A stretch of 64,000 bases of DNA from Ralstonia pickettii (lineage in GTDB: Bacteria > Pseudomonadota > Gammaproteobacteria > Burkholderiales > Burkholderiaceae): contig NZ_CP066772.2 of assembly GCF_016466415.2 (NCBI RefSeq), forward strand, positions 868,001-932,000, read 5' to 3'. The first letter of the stretch is position 1. Each line of letters opens with the position of its first letter. The notes beneath the pieces are model-generated. The model was not told the DNA's origin. It saw nothing but the letters and a program-made list of their open reading frames with translations, and ran no database searches. The position numbers and the translations under genes are program-made. Shown here in pieces: positions 52,815-61,759 of this stretch.

Positions 52815-52853
52815 CCCGGGTAATATTGACATCCAATTAAACCCGGGTAGAAT
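52815..52853 (+). promoter_or_regulatory. Sigma-70 promoter with paired CCCGGGTA sites
   Basis: TTGACA (52826-52831), 16 bases, and TAGAAT (52848-52853) form a near-consensus promoter. CCCGGGTA occurs twice, at 52815-52822 and 52842-52849, just before -35 and over -10. This is the classic layout of a repressor-controlled promoter. Confidence 0.75.
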
Positions 52854-52888
52854 GCATTCCTGTTGAAACTTCAGCAGGAGCGTTTCTC

Positions 52889-53503
52889 ATGGATGCCGCA
52901 GCAACCCAAGCGTGCACGGCGTTTGCCGGCACGCAGCGCCTGGCAGCCGGGCCCGTCCGCGACGTCGCCCGGGCCGTCAAGATCCACGTCGATGCACACC
53001 CCGAATCGCAGGTGCTGGTGTTCGACAACACCACCGCGCAGCCGGTGGAATTCGACTTGCGCGGCACGGTGGAAGACGTGCTTGCCCGCCTCGATCGCGC
53101 CGCGCCATCTGCCACGCAACCCGCTGAACCCGAAAGCCGCCCGCGTGGCCCTGGTCGCCCAAAGCTCGGCGTGATTGCGCGCGAGGTCACCTTGCTGCCT
53201 CGCCACTGGGACTGGCTGGCCGCGCAGCCGGGTGGGGCGTCGGTTACGCTGCGCAAGCTGGTGGAAGATGCACGCCGCGCCGCCGAAGGCGCAAACCGCC
53301 GACGCGAGGCCCAAGAGGCTGCTTACCGCTTCATGTCGGCCATGGCCGGCAATGCCGCACGCTTTGAAGACGCCACGCGCGCCTTGTTTGCCGCAGATGC
53401 CACGGCGTTCGAATCCTTCACCCAATCCTGGCCCGCCGATGTGCGCGATTTTGCGCGCGAACTGGCGAGCCGGGCATTCCAACCTCAACAGGAGGCTGCA
53501 TGA
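52889..53503 (+). CDS. DUF2239 protein, probable ribbon-helix-helix regulator
   Basis: A 204-aa protein with AGGAG 8 bases before the ATG at 52889. The N-terminal 70 residues (beta-rich, F-D-N-T-T-A-Q-P-V-E-F-D-L-R-G-T) are the first DUF2239 part. A Pro/Arg linker with R-G-P-G-R-P-K follows. Residues 96-130 (beta strand R-E-V-T-L, then two helices) look like a ribbon-helix-helix fold. If so it may bind the repeated CCCGGGTA sites and repress the operon. Its stop overlaps the MATE start. DUF2239 has no demonstrated function, so this is an inference. Confidence 0.85.
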   Translation: MDAAATQACTAFAGTQRLAAGPVRDVARAVKIHVDAHPESQVLVFDNTTAQPVEFDLRGTVEDVLARLDRAAPSATQPAEPESRPRGPGRPKLGVIAREVTLLPRHWDWLAAQPGGASVTLRKLVEDARRAAEGANRRREAQEAAYRFMSAMAGNAARFEDATRALFAADATAFESFTQSWPADVRDFARELASRAFQPQQEAA

Positions 53504-54867
53504 CAGCGCTTGCTGCTCGCCCGTTGTGGCGAACATTCATTGCATTTCTCGGCCCGCTGATCCTGGCCAACATCCTGCAATCGTTGTCGGGCACGCTCAA
53601 CAACGTCTATGTGGGCCACATGCTGGGCGTGAAGGCACTCGCCGCGGTGTCGGCGTTCTTCCCGATCCTGTTCTTCTTCATCGCCTTCATCATCGGGTTG
53701 GGGTCCGGTGCGGCGGTGCTGATCGGGCAGGCGTGGGGCGCCAAGAAGCCCGAGGCGGTCAAGACTGTTGCCGGCACCACGCTCTCCGTGGGCTTCATCG
53801 TGGGCCTGGCGGTGGCGCTGCTGGGTGGCCCGTTCGCTAACGCGCTGCTGGGGTGGCTCGGCACGCCGGCCGACATCCTGCAAGACGCCACGCTCTACGC
53901 CAGCGTCATGCTCTATGCCATGCCGGGCCTGTTCGTCTACCTGCTGGCTACGGCGATGATGCGCGGCGTGGGCGATACGCGCACGCCGCTGCGCACCCTC
54001 GCGCTGTCGACTGCAATCGGGCTGGTGCTGACGCCGACCTTCATTCGCGGCTGGTTCGGCTTGCCGCAACTGGGCGTGGCAAGCGGCGCCGCGGCGACCA
54101 TCATTTCGTTCACGGTCGCGCTGGTGTGGCTCGCCTTCTTCCTGCGCCGCCGCAATCATCCGCTGGCGCCCGATGCCGTGCTGGCGCGGCACCTGTGGGT
54201 CGATTTTGGCGTGCTCAAAACCGTGCTGAAGATCGGCGTGCCGACGGGCGTGCAGCTTGTGGTCATCTCGATTGCCGAGCTGGCGTTGCTGTCCTTCGTC
54301 AACGGCTTCGGCTCCGACGCGACGGCAGCGTACGGCGCCGGCACGCAGATCATCAGCTACGTGCAGTTTCCCGCCATGTCGATTGCGATCACGGCGTCCA
54401 TCCTCGGCGCGGAGGCCATCGGTGCGGGCAATACGGAACGGCTGGACGCCATCACCCGTACCGGGCTCTGGCTCAACGTGGCCATTACCGGCGTACTGGT
54501 GGTGATGGCCTTGCTGTTCTCGCGTGCCGTGATCGGCTGGTTTACCACCAGCGCAGAAGTGATGGGCCTTGCCCAGAGCCTGCTGCACATCTCGCTGTGG
54601 AGTTCCGTCATCTTCGGCATGGCGAGCGTCTTCTCGGGCGTGATGCGCTCAAGCGGCACGGTGATGGCGCCCACGGCCATTTCCATCCTCGCCATTGCGG
54701 CGGTGGAAGTGCCGGTGGCCTGGGTGCTGAGCCGGCATATCGGCACCGACGGCATCTGGGCTGCGTATCCGGCTGCCTTCCTCGCCATGTTCGTGATGCA
54801 GGGGCTGTATTACGCGCTCGTGTGGCGACGCCGCGCGCAGCGGTTCGGCATCCGCCGCATGGTTTGA
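53500..54867 (+). CDS. MATE-family multidrug efflux transporter
   Basis: A 455-aa inner-membrane protein with 12 predicted helices in two related halves. The first begins P-L-I-L-A-N-I-L-Q-S-L-S, and the second near residue 240 has a similar layout (K-I-G-V-P-T-G-V-Q). It should exchange drugs for Na+ or H+. Its start overlaps the DUF2239 stop (ATGA), so both are made together; DUF2239 may control it. Substrate unknown. Confidence 0.92.
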   Translation: MTALAARPLWRTFIAFLGPLILANILQSLSGTLNNVYVGHMLGVKALAAVSAFFPILFFFIAFIIGLGSGAAVLIGQAWGAKKPEAVKTVAGTTLSVGFIVGLAVALLGGPFANALLGWLGTPADILQDATLYASVMLYAMPGLFVYLLATAMMRGVGDTRTPLRTLALSTAIGLVLTPTFIRGWFGLPQLGVASGAAATIISFTVALVWLAFFLRRRNHPLAPDAVLARHLWVDFGVLKTVLKIGVPTGVQLVVISIAELALLSFVNGFGSDATAAYGAGTQIISYVQFPAMSIAITASILGAEAIGAGNTERLDAITRTGLWLNVAITGVLVVMALLFSRAVIGWFTTSAEVMGLAQSLLHISLWSSVIFGMASVFSGVMRSSGTVMAPTAISILAIAAVEVPVAWVLSRHIGTDGIWAAYPAAFLAMFVMQGLYYALVWRRRAQRFGIRRMV

Positions 54868-54923
54868 CGCCACCGCTGCCGGCTGATTGAGAGGCGGCGT
54901 GGTGGTCGCGATGCCCATGCGGC

Positions 54924-56186
54924 TCAGGCAGGCTCGAGCCCGGCCGACGCATCGTCCGCACGCGGTTGACGCACCAACCGCACTGCGGGCGATTGCACAA
55001 TGCACAGCAGCTGCAGGGCAAAGCCCGCCGCCGCCGCCACGAGGCACGCGCCCACACCGGCGTGTGCGGCGAGCCACGCTGCCATTGCCGCACCGACCGG
55101 CCGAGCGCCATACGACATCACATTCACTGCGGATACGCGCGCCAGCGACGCGGGTGGCGTCACCGTCTGCCGCAGCGTGGTCGTGCTCACCACCCAAAGA
55201 ATGGGTCCGCCACCCAGCAGAAAGAAGCCCGCCTGTGCCAGCACCGGCCAAGGCTGCCAGAGTGTGGCCGCAAGCAGCACGCCGCCCGCCAGTCCGCACA
55301 CCGGGCCAGTTGCCACCACATGGCCGAAGCGCCAGCGCGCAAGGATGCGCGCGGCCAGAAGTGCGCCGATCACCATGCCCGCGCCGTACATGCCGAGCGT
55401 CAACCCAATCGCCTGTGCAGAAAGACTCAACCGGTGCGCCGCATACGGAACGAAGATGGCAAGCACCATGAAGAAGGACATGGTGAAAACGTATTGCGTG
55501 ATGAATACCGGCCGCAGCAGCGGGTGTTGAAACACGAAGCGCGCGCCCTCGGCAATGTCTTGCAGCGGATGCGCCGCGCGCCGGGCCACGGGCGCCGGGG
55601 CGGTTACGCCAGCCATCAGCGCCGCAGCCACGGCGGACAGCGCCGCCGCCAGCGCGAACGCCGCCATTGAGCCTGTCCAGCCGATCAGCGCACCGCCGAT
55701 GGCCGGCCCGCACGCAAATGCGATCGTGCGCGCCAATTCGATGCGGCCGTTTGCGCGCGCGAGCATTGCTGCCGGCACGAGCGATGGCACCAATGCAGGC
55801 GCCGCCACACTGAACACCGCCGTGCCGCACACGGCAACAAAGCCCAGCACACCGAGCGCGGCCAGGTTCAGCCGCCCGACCACCAGCAACCCCGCCACAG
55901 CAAACAAGGCCAACGCGCGCACCGCCTCTGCGCCGGCCATCAGGGCGCGCTTGGGCCATCGGTCGGCCAGCATGCCGATAGGAATGGCAAACAGCACGAA
56001 CGGCAGCGTGAGCGCCACTTGCAGCCAGCTCGCCGTGCTGGCGTCGGCATGCAGGGTGAGCACCGCCACCATTGGCATGGCGGCAAGCGCAATCTGTTCG
56101 GCAGACTGCGCGGCCAGGTTGGAACCCGCTAGCCGGTTGAAGCCCGGCGGCAGATGGTCGACAGCAGGGTCATGGGGATCGGACAT
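54924..56186 (-). CDS. MFS exporter (EntS-like)
   Basis: A 420-aa major-facilitator protein with 12 helices, of the group that includes enterobactin exporter EntS (helix 1 start R-L-A-G-S-N-L-A-A-Q, loop I-G-M-L-A-D-R-W-P-K-R). The ATG at 56186 starts it. It converges with the MATE gene. No siderophore synthesis genes are near, so the substrate is open. Confidence 0.88.
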   Translation of the reverse strand: MSDPHDPAVDHLPPGFNRLAGSNLAAQSAEQIALAAMPMVAVLTLHADASTASWLQVALTLPFVLFAIPIGMLADRWPKRALMAGAEAVRALALFAVAGLLVVGRLNLAALGVLGFVAVCGTAVFSVAAPALVPSLVPAAMLARANGRIELARTIAFACGPAIGGALIGWTGSMAAFALAAALSAVAAALMAGVTAPAPVARRAAHPLQDIAEGARFVFQHPLLRPVFITQYVFTMSFFMVLAIFVPYAAHRLSLSAQAIGLTLGMYGAGMVIGALLAARILARWRFGHVVATGPVCGLAGGVLLAATLWQPWPVLAQAGFFLLGGGPILWVVSTTTLRQTVTPPASLARVSAVNVMSYGARPVGAAMAAWLAAHAGVGACLVAAAAGFALQLLCIVQSPAVRLVRQPRADDASAGLEPA

Positions 56187-56278
56187 CGCACACTCCTGAA
56201 GAGGTCCGCTTCAGGGTAGGGATGGCGATCTCTGGATGCGCTCCGCTTCTTGCGGGCAAATTCGGAGCGCGACCGTGG

Positions 56279-57712
56279 CTACAGGATGGGCGCGAACAGC
56301 TTGGCCACGTGCATGATCACGCGGCGCAGCGGGTGTGCGCGTTCGTATTCGTCACGGCCCACGCGGGCGGCTTCGGAAAAATCGGCTTCGAGCATCTGCG
56401 CGACATCGTTGGCGAAGCGCGAGTCGGCGGTCATGATCATCAGCTCGAAGTTCAGGCGGAACGAACGGTTATCGAGGTTGGCGCTGCCCACGGCAGCGGC
56501 CTCGTCGTCGATCAGCACGACCTTCTGATGCAGGAAGCCGGGCAGGTAGCGGTAGATCTTCACGCCCGCGCGGATCGCCTGATACGCATACAACGTAGAC
56601 GCCAGGAACACCATGTGATGGTCCGGCCGCGACGGGATCAGGATGCGCACGTCCACCCCGCGCAGCACGGCCAGGCGCAGCGCGGCAAACACCGCTTCGT
56701 CCGGAATGAAGTACGGCGACGTGATCCACAGCCGCTTGCGCGCCGACTGAATGGCCTCCATGAAGAACAGCGAGCAGGTTTCCTGCTTGTCGGCCGGGCC
56801 GCTGGCGACCACCTGGCAAACCATGTCTTCTTCGGGGCGCAGCTCGGGCACGATCAGTTGCGGCACTTCGCGGGCAGCCCAGTACCAGTCTTCGGCAAAG
56901 GTGAGCTGCAGGTCCATCACGGCGGCACCGACGATCTCGATATGCGTGTCGCGCCACGGTGCAAGCGGCGGCTTTTCGCCCATGTATTCGTTGCCGACGT
57001 TGTGGCCGCCCACGTAAGCGCGCTCGCCGTCCACCACCACGAGCTTGCGGTGGTTGCGGAAATTGAGTTGGAAGCGGTTGACGAACCCGGCATGGGTGGA
57101 GAACGGCTTGGCGTGTACGCCGCCTTCAATGAGCCGCTGCACATAGCGGCGAGGTAGCGCGTGGCAGCCGATGCTGTCGAAAAGAAAGTAGACGCGCACC
57201 CCGGCCCGCGCGCGATCGAGCAGCAGTTCGGCAAGTCGGCGGCCAAGCGTGTCGTCGTGCACGATGAAGAACTGCACGATCAGCACCCGGCGCGCCTGCG
57301 CAATGGCCGCAAAGATGGCCTCGAAGGTTTCTGCGCCGTTGACGAGCAGCCGCACGCGATTCCGCGCCAGGCACGGTGTGCCGGTCAGGCGCGGCAAGGC
57401 CTGCATGCAGGTGTGCTGCGGCGCGACCACGCTCGATTCATGGTCGCGCAGTCGACGCCAGTCGTCGGAGAGGGTGATTTCGCGCAGGCGGGCGTTGTGA
57501 AAGCGCCGCGCATCCACATAGCCCGCAAAGGTGCTCCGCCCGAAGATCAGATACGGGATCAGCGTGAATTCCGGCAGCGTGACCAGTGAGATGGCCCAGG
57601 CGATGGCGCCCTGGGACGTACGCACGGTCAGCACGGCATGCATGGCCGCGAGCACGCCCACGGAGTGCACAAGAAAGAGAAAGGCGGCAAATGCGGTGGT
57701 GTTGGTCAGCAT
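56279..57712 (-). CDS. clsA: Cardiolipin synthase
   Basis: A 477-aa phospholipase-D-superfamily enzyme that joins two phosphatidylglycerols. Two N-terminal helices are followed by HKD motifs N-H-R-K-L-V-V-V-D and L-H-Q-K-V-V-L-I-D (H-x-K-x4-D), as in E. coli ClsA. The ATG at 57712 gives the family start; the reading to 57913 enters the divergent promoter region. It is divergent from a second PLD gene 185 bp away. Confidence 0.92.
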   Translation of the reverse strand: MLTNTTAFAAFLFLVHSVGVLAAMHAVLTVRTSQGAIAWAISLVTLPEFTLIPYLIFGRSTFAGYVDARRFHNARLREITLSDDWRRLRDHESSVVAPQHTCMQALPRLTGTPCLARNRVRLLVNGAETFEAIFAAIAQARRVLIVQFFIVHDDTLGRRLAELLLDRARAGVRVYFLFDSIGCHALPRRYVQRLIEGGVHAKPFSTHAGFVNRFQLNFRNHRKLVVVDGERAYVGGHNVGNEYMGEKPPLAPWRDTHIEIVGAAVMDLQLTFAEDWYWAAREVPQLIVPELRPEEDMVCQVVASGPADKQETCSLFFMEAIQSARKRLWITSPYFIPDEAVFAALRLAVLRGVDVRILIPSRPDHHMVFLASTLYAYQAIRAGVKIYRYLPGFLHQKVVLIDDEAAAVGSANLDNRSFRLNFELMIMTADSRFANDVAQMLEADFSEAARVGRDEYERAHPLRRVIMHVAKLFAPIL

Positions 57713-57897
57713 CGAACGCAGTGGGAAGAGGGCACACCTTGGGCCATTTTGACACGCCGCAGGTGGCGTCGGATAAACACGGATACTGCCTCGGCGGGTA
57801 TCTCGCGTAGTCTGACCGTGCTGTCTGTCCAGGCACGCCGCATGCTGGTGTGAAGTGGACGTCCTCTCGACTTGACGTACCCAACACGACATCGAAC

Positions 57898-59625
57898 ATG
57901 CAAGGGCACCCAAGGAACCACCCGACCGCCTATCTGCGCGCCTGGTTTGCCTGGCTGGTCATTGCGCTGCTGACGGGCTGCGCAAGCCTGCCCGAGCACG
58001 TCGATCGGCCTGTGACGACGGCGCTGCCCAATGCTGAATCGGCCACCTTGCTGGGGCGTCTCGCTCAGACGAACGCGCCGTCGGCCGATGTGTCCGGCTT
58101 CCGGTTGATCCCCTCGGGCGAAGAAGCCTACGCCACGCTGCTCACACTGGCCGACCGGGCAGAACGCACGCTGGACTTGCAGTACTTCATCATTGAAAGC
58201 GACAACAGCGTGCGCGAATTGATGCGTCATGTGTTGGCGGCTGCCGAGCGCGGCGTGCGTGTGCGCATGCTGGTTGACGACCTGCACAGCGACGGGCGTG
58301 ATCTCGCGTTCCTCAAGTTCTCGTCGCACAAGAACATCGATGTACGCCTGTTCAACCCGTTTCCGGGCGGTCGGATGTCGAATCTGACGCGGTATCTGAG
58401 CGGCGCGGCCGAGTTCCGCCGCGTCAACCGGCGCATGCACAACAAGGCCTTCATTGCCGACAACGCGCTGGCCGTGACAGGCGGGCGCAATCTGGGCGCC
58501 GAGTATTTCACGCAAAATCAGACCACCAACTTTGTGGATCTCGACGTGCTGGCCGCGGGGCCCGCGGTGCGGCAATTGTCGTCAGCGTTCGATGCCTACT
58601 GGAACAGCGAATTCGCCTATCCGGTGCGGGCGTTGGCGCCCGAGCCGACTGCCGCGCATCCGCCCGAGCAAAAAGAGGGGAACTATCCGCCGCCGGTGAC
58701 AATGCCGCGTCGCCCGGAGGGTGCGCCGCAGCATATCGACGTGCCGACCCAGCCGATCGACACCGGTTCGGGTTCGAGCGAGCCGTCATCGGGCCAGGTG
58801 GTCTCGCACGTTGAGCAACGTCGCAACCAGACGGACCTCGTCAGCCCGGCGCCGGAAGAACCCTTGCCGCTCAAGCCTGCCCCGCGTGACTGGTTCCTTG
58901 CCGATCAGATCGCCCGGGGCCGGCTGCGCCTGGAGTGGGCACCCGCGCAGGTGATCGTCGACCGTCCGGCAAAGGTGTCGGGCGACAAGGTGGAACCGGG
59001 CGGCGAACGCCTTGCCCAGACGCTCCTGCACATGATTGACGATGCCCGGCGCGAGGTGGTGTTGATCTCGCCCTATTTCGTGCCAGGCAAGCGTGGTGTT
59101 GAGGTGGCCAAGCATTTGGAGGAGCGCGGCGTGCGCCTGCGCGTGCTGACCAACTCCCTGGCGGCGACCGACGCGCCCATTGTGCATGTCGGCTATGCGA
59201 AATATCGTGGCGAGCTGGTCGACGACGGTGTTGAACTGTACGAACTCCGTCCGACGCTGGGCGATCGGCCAAAGATGTTCGGCACGTTCCGTTCCTCGCA
59301 GGCGAGCCTGCACGTGAAATCGATCGTGGTGGACCGCAGCACGCTGTTTGTCGGCTCGATGAACATCGACCCGCGCTCTATCGCACTGAACACGGAAACC
59401 GGGTTGATCATCCGCAGTCCGGTGCTGTCGGAGGCGGTAGCCCGGCTGTTTGACGACTCGGTGCGCGACAGTGCCTACCGGGTGACCAAGGATGATGGCC
59501 ACTTGCGCTGGACCACGCACGAGAACGGCAAGGAGGTCGTCGTCGATCACGAGCCCGAGGTCGGCCTGGGCCGCCGGACGTGGATCCAGATGCTGGCGCC
59601 GTTTACCCCGGAAGAGCTGCTATAG
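57898..59625 (+). CDS. Phospholipase-D-family lipoprotein (ClsC/YmdC-like)
   Basis: A 575-aa protein with a lipobox (L-L-T-G-C, Cys near residue 28), so it is anchored at an envelope membrane. HKD motif 1 (M-H-N-K-A-F-I-A-D) and motif 2 (L-H-V-K-S-I-V-V-D) are intact. Between them, about residues 240-325, is a Pro/Ser/Glu-rich insert with no homology that is absent from the neighbouring ClsA. The start is the ATG at 57898; the ORF is open upstream to 57850. It may make cardiolipin-like lipids with a partner. It is divergent from clsA. Confidence 0.88.
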   Translation: MQGHPRNHPTAYLRAWFAWLVIALLTGCASLPEHVDRPVTTALPNAESATLLGRLAQTNAPSADVSGFRLIPSGEEAYATLLTLADRAERTLDLQYFIIESDNSVRELMRHVLAAAERGVRVRMLVDDLHSDGRDLAFLKFSSHKNIDVRLFNPFPGGRMSNLTRYLSGAAEFRRVNRRMHNKAFIADNALAVTGGRNLGAEYFTQNQTTNFVDLDVLAAGPAVRQLSSAFDAYWNSEFAYPVRALAPEPTAAHPPEQKEGNYPPPVTMPRRPEGAPQHIDVPTQPIDTGSGSSEPSSGQVVSHVEQRRNQTDLVSPAPEEPLPLKPAPRDWFLADQIARGRLRLEWAPAQVIVDRPAKVSGDKVEPGGERLAQTLLHMIDDARREVVLISPYFVPGKRGVEVAKHLEERGVRLRVLTNSLAATDAPIVHVGYAKYRGELVDDGVELYELRPTLGDRPKMFGTFRSSQASLHVKSIVVDRSTLFVGSMNIDPRSIALNTETGLIIRSPVLSEAVARLFDDSVRDSAYRVTKDDGHLRWTTHENGKEVVVDHEPEVGLGRRTWIQMLAPFTPEELL

Positions 59626-59642
59626 CGGGGCCCAAAAAGAGA

Positions 59643-59665
59643 AAACGCCGCGAAGGGCGGCGTTT
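59643..59665. terminator. Bidirectional terminator
   Basis: AAACGCCGC (59643-59651) pairs with GCGGCGTTT (59657-59665) between the convergent PLD and entericidin genes. Confidence 0.7.
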
Positions 59666-59702
59666 CGCAGCTCTGGCCAGGGGTTGCCCGGCCGTTGCCT
59701 CA

Positions 59703-59843
59703 TTACATCTTCTGCTTGGTGTTGTCAGCCGCGTTTTCCAGCTTCTGGCCACCGGTCTGGATGTCCTTACCCATGCCCGCCATCGTGTTGCAGCCAGCCA
59801 GAACGGCGCAGCCCAGGGCCAGCAGTGCGATCAGTTTCTTCAT
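59703..59843 (-). CDS. ecnB: Entericidin A/B family lipoprotein
   Basis: A 46-aa lipoprotein: Met-Lys-Lys-Leu-Ile-Ala, hydrophobic core, lipobox Leu-Ala-Gly-Cys (Cys18), then a helical tail N-T-M-A-G-M-G-K-D-I-Q ending Lys-Gln-Lys-Met. This is the usual entericidin pattern. AAGGGG precedes the ATG at 59843. Entericidins are stationary-phase envelope proteins; EcnB is the bacteriolytic member in E. coli. Confidence 0.93.
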   Translation of the reverse strand: MKKLIALLALGCAVLAGCNTMAGMGKDIQTGGQKLENAADNTKQKM

Positions 59844-60132
59844 CTCGATCCCCTTGTGAGCCGTGCGGTATCCCGCACGATGTTGGTGATTGCCACCCCA
59901 GCGGTGGCGCAATCCGCATTTTAGTGCGACCCCGCGCACGTGGGGTGCGTCGGCCGCATCTTTTTTGCCGTCTTGCATATCACTTGCGGCGCATTCCGGA
60001 CATTCGGGGCGCAGCCCTCTACTTCTCCCGTCCGCTGCCGTTAGCACCTTTGGGAGTGAACAGGGTGCCTGAAGAGGGGCGCGGGGACGGGATCTCGGCG
60101 CCGCACGGCCCAACCATGCAGGAGAAAAACAC

Positions 60133-61701
60133 ATGTGGAAGTGGATGGACACAAGCATTCGCACGCGGCTAACGTTTCTGGTCGCGGTATTTGCAGTGAT
60201 GATTGCCCTGGTGGGCTTCGCGGGTATCACCACCGGCCGGGCGACCAATGACGATTTGCGCGCGGTGTATCTGGAAGACGCCAAGGGGTTGGACCTGCTG
60301 GCCAAAGACACCATCAACCTGCTGTGGGCGCGCATCCACCTGACCAATTTCGATTCGGTCTCGTCGCCGGAAGAACTCAAGAAGCTGCTGGCTGATGCGC
60401 ACACCATGGTCAACTCGGCCAACGATGCCTGGGCCCAGTTCATGAAGCTGCCGATTCCGGAGGCCGACCGCGCCCAGCTGCAAGCCGCCGACGCCGCCCG
60501 CACCAAGTTCGTCAAGACCGCGCTGGAGCCGGCCATTGCCGCGCTGGAGCGCAGCGACCTCACCACGTACCGTGAGCTGAACACGAACCTGGTGCCGAAG
60601 CTCTTCGTCGATTACGACACGGCGCTCGGGCCGCTGGTCGGGGCGCGCTTCAAGTACGGCCAGCAACGCTTTGACCATTCCCAATCGCGCTACGCAATGA
60701 GCATCTGGATTTCGGGTGGCTTGCTGGCCGCCGCGCTGGTGCTGTCGGTGGTGGCGCGTGGCGTACTCGGCCGCACCGTGGTGCGTCCGCTGGAGCGCGC
60801 CATTCAGGTGTTCGAGCGTATGGCCTCCGGCGACCTCGCCACCCGAATGGAAGGCCAGACCACCGCTGGCCGGCGCGACGAGACCGCTCGCCTCATGCAC
60901 GCGGTGTCGTCCATGCAAACGAGCCTGCAGCAGATCATCGGGCAAGTGCGCACGGGATCGGATTCGATCGCCAGCGCCACCAAGCAGATTGCAGCCGGCA
61001 ATGCCGATCTCTCGCAGCGCACGGAGCAACAGGCTTCATCGCTGGAAGAAACAGCGTCGAGCATGGAAGAGCTGACCAGCATCGTGAAGCAGAACGCCGA
61101 CAACGCGCGTCAGGCGAGCACGCTGGCAGTCAGCGCGTCGGACATCGCCGTCAAAGGCGGAGAAGTCGTCGGCCGCGTGGTCGACACGATGGCCGGCATC
61201 AACGAAAGCAGCCGCAAGATCGCCGACATCATCGGCGTGATCGAGGGCATTGCGTTCCAGACCAACATCCTGGCGCTGAATGCCGCGGTGGAAGCCGCAC
61301 GCGCTGGCGAGCAGGGCCGCGGTTTTGCCGTCGTTGCCGGCGAGGTGCGCAGCCTCGCGCAGCGCAGCGCCACGGCGGCCAAGGAGATCAAGGAGCTGAT
61401 CGGCGATTCGGTGGGCCGCGTGCAGAACGGCTCGACCCTGGTGGCCGAAGCCGGTACGGTGATCGACGAGGTGGTCGTGGCCGTGCGCCGCGTGACCGAC
61501 ATCATGGGCGAGATCAGCGCTGCGTCGGAAGAGCAGAGCAGCGGCATCGAGCAGGTCAACCAGGCCGTCACGCAGATGGATCAGGTGACGCAGCAGAACG
61601 CCGCGCTGGTCGAGCAGGCTGCGGCCGCGGCGGAATCGCTGGAAGAGCAAGCGGAGGCGCTGCGCAGCGCGGTGGCGGTCTTCCGCGTCGAACACACATA
61701 A
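60133..61701 (+). CDS. Methyl-accepting chemotaxis protein
   Basis: A 522-aa receptor of the Tar type. TM1 at about 10-32, a four-helix-bundle periplasmic domain (35-190), TM2 at 195-217, HAMP (218-270), and a methylation/signalling domain with the hairpin tip [17 protein letters not shown]. The tip contacts CheA/CheW. AGGAGA precedes the ATG at 60133. No CheR-binding pentapeptide is seen at the C-terminus. Ligand unknown. Confidence 0.95.
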   Translation: MWKWMDTSIRTRLTFLVAVFAVMIALVGFAGITTGRATNDDLRAVYLEDAKGLDLLAKDTINLLWARIHLTNFDSVSSPEELKKLLADAHTMVNSANDAWAQFMKLPIPEADRAQLQAADAARTKFVKTALEPAIAALERSDLTTYRELNTNLVPKLFVDYDTALGPLVGARFKYGQQRFDHSQSRYAMSIWISGGLLAAALVLSVVARGVLGRTVVRPLERAIQVFERMASGDLATRMEGQTTAGRRDETARLMHAVSSMQTSLQQIIGQVRTGSDSIASATKQIAAGNADLSQRTEQQASSLEETASSMEELTSIVKQNADNARQASTLAVSASDIAVKGGEVVGRVVDTMAGINESSRKIADIIGVIEGIAFQTNILALNAAVEAARAGEQGRGFAVVAGEVRSLAQRSATAAKEIKELIGDSVGRVQNGSTLVAEAGTVIDEVVVAVRRVTDIMGEISAASEEQSSGIEQVNQAVTQMDQVTQQNAALVEQAAAAAESLEEQAEALRSAVAVFRVEHT

Positions 61702-61721
61702 GCAGCGCGGGCGCCAACACC

Positions 61722-61756
61722 AATGCCCTTCCGCCTGACAGGCGGGAGGGCATTTT
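61722..61756 (+). terminator. Intrinsic terminator of the chemotaxis receptor
   Basis: A long stem (AATGCCCTTCCGCCTG against 61739-61754, one G-T wobble) is followed by TTTT. It lies 20 bases after the stop. Confidence 0.8.
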
Positions 61757-61759
61757 CCT

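Noticed and set aside
60001-60060. Possible sigma-28 (FliA) promoter for the chemotaxis receptor
   Set aside because: GCCGTTAG resembles the -10 in part, but no TAAA-type -35 lies 15 bases upstream.
59844-60584. Long upstream extension of the entericidin frame
   Set aside because: It is antisense to the chemotaxis receptor; the lipoprotein signal fixes the start at 59843.
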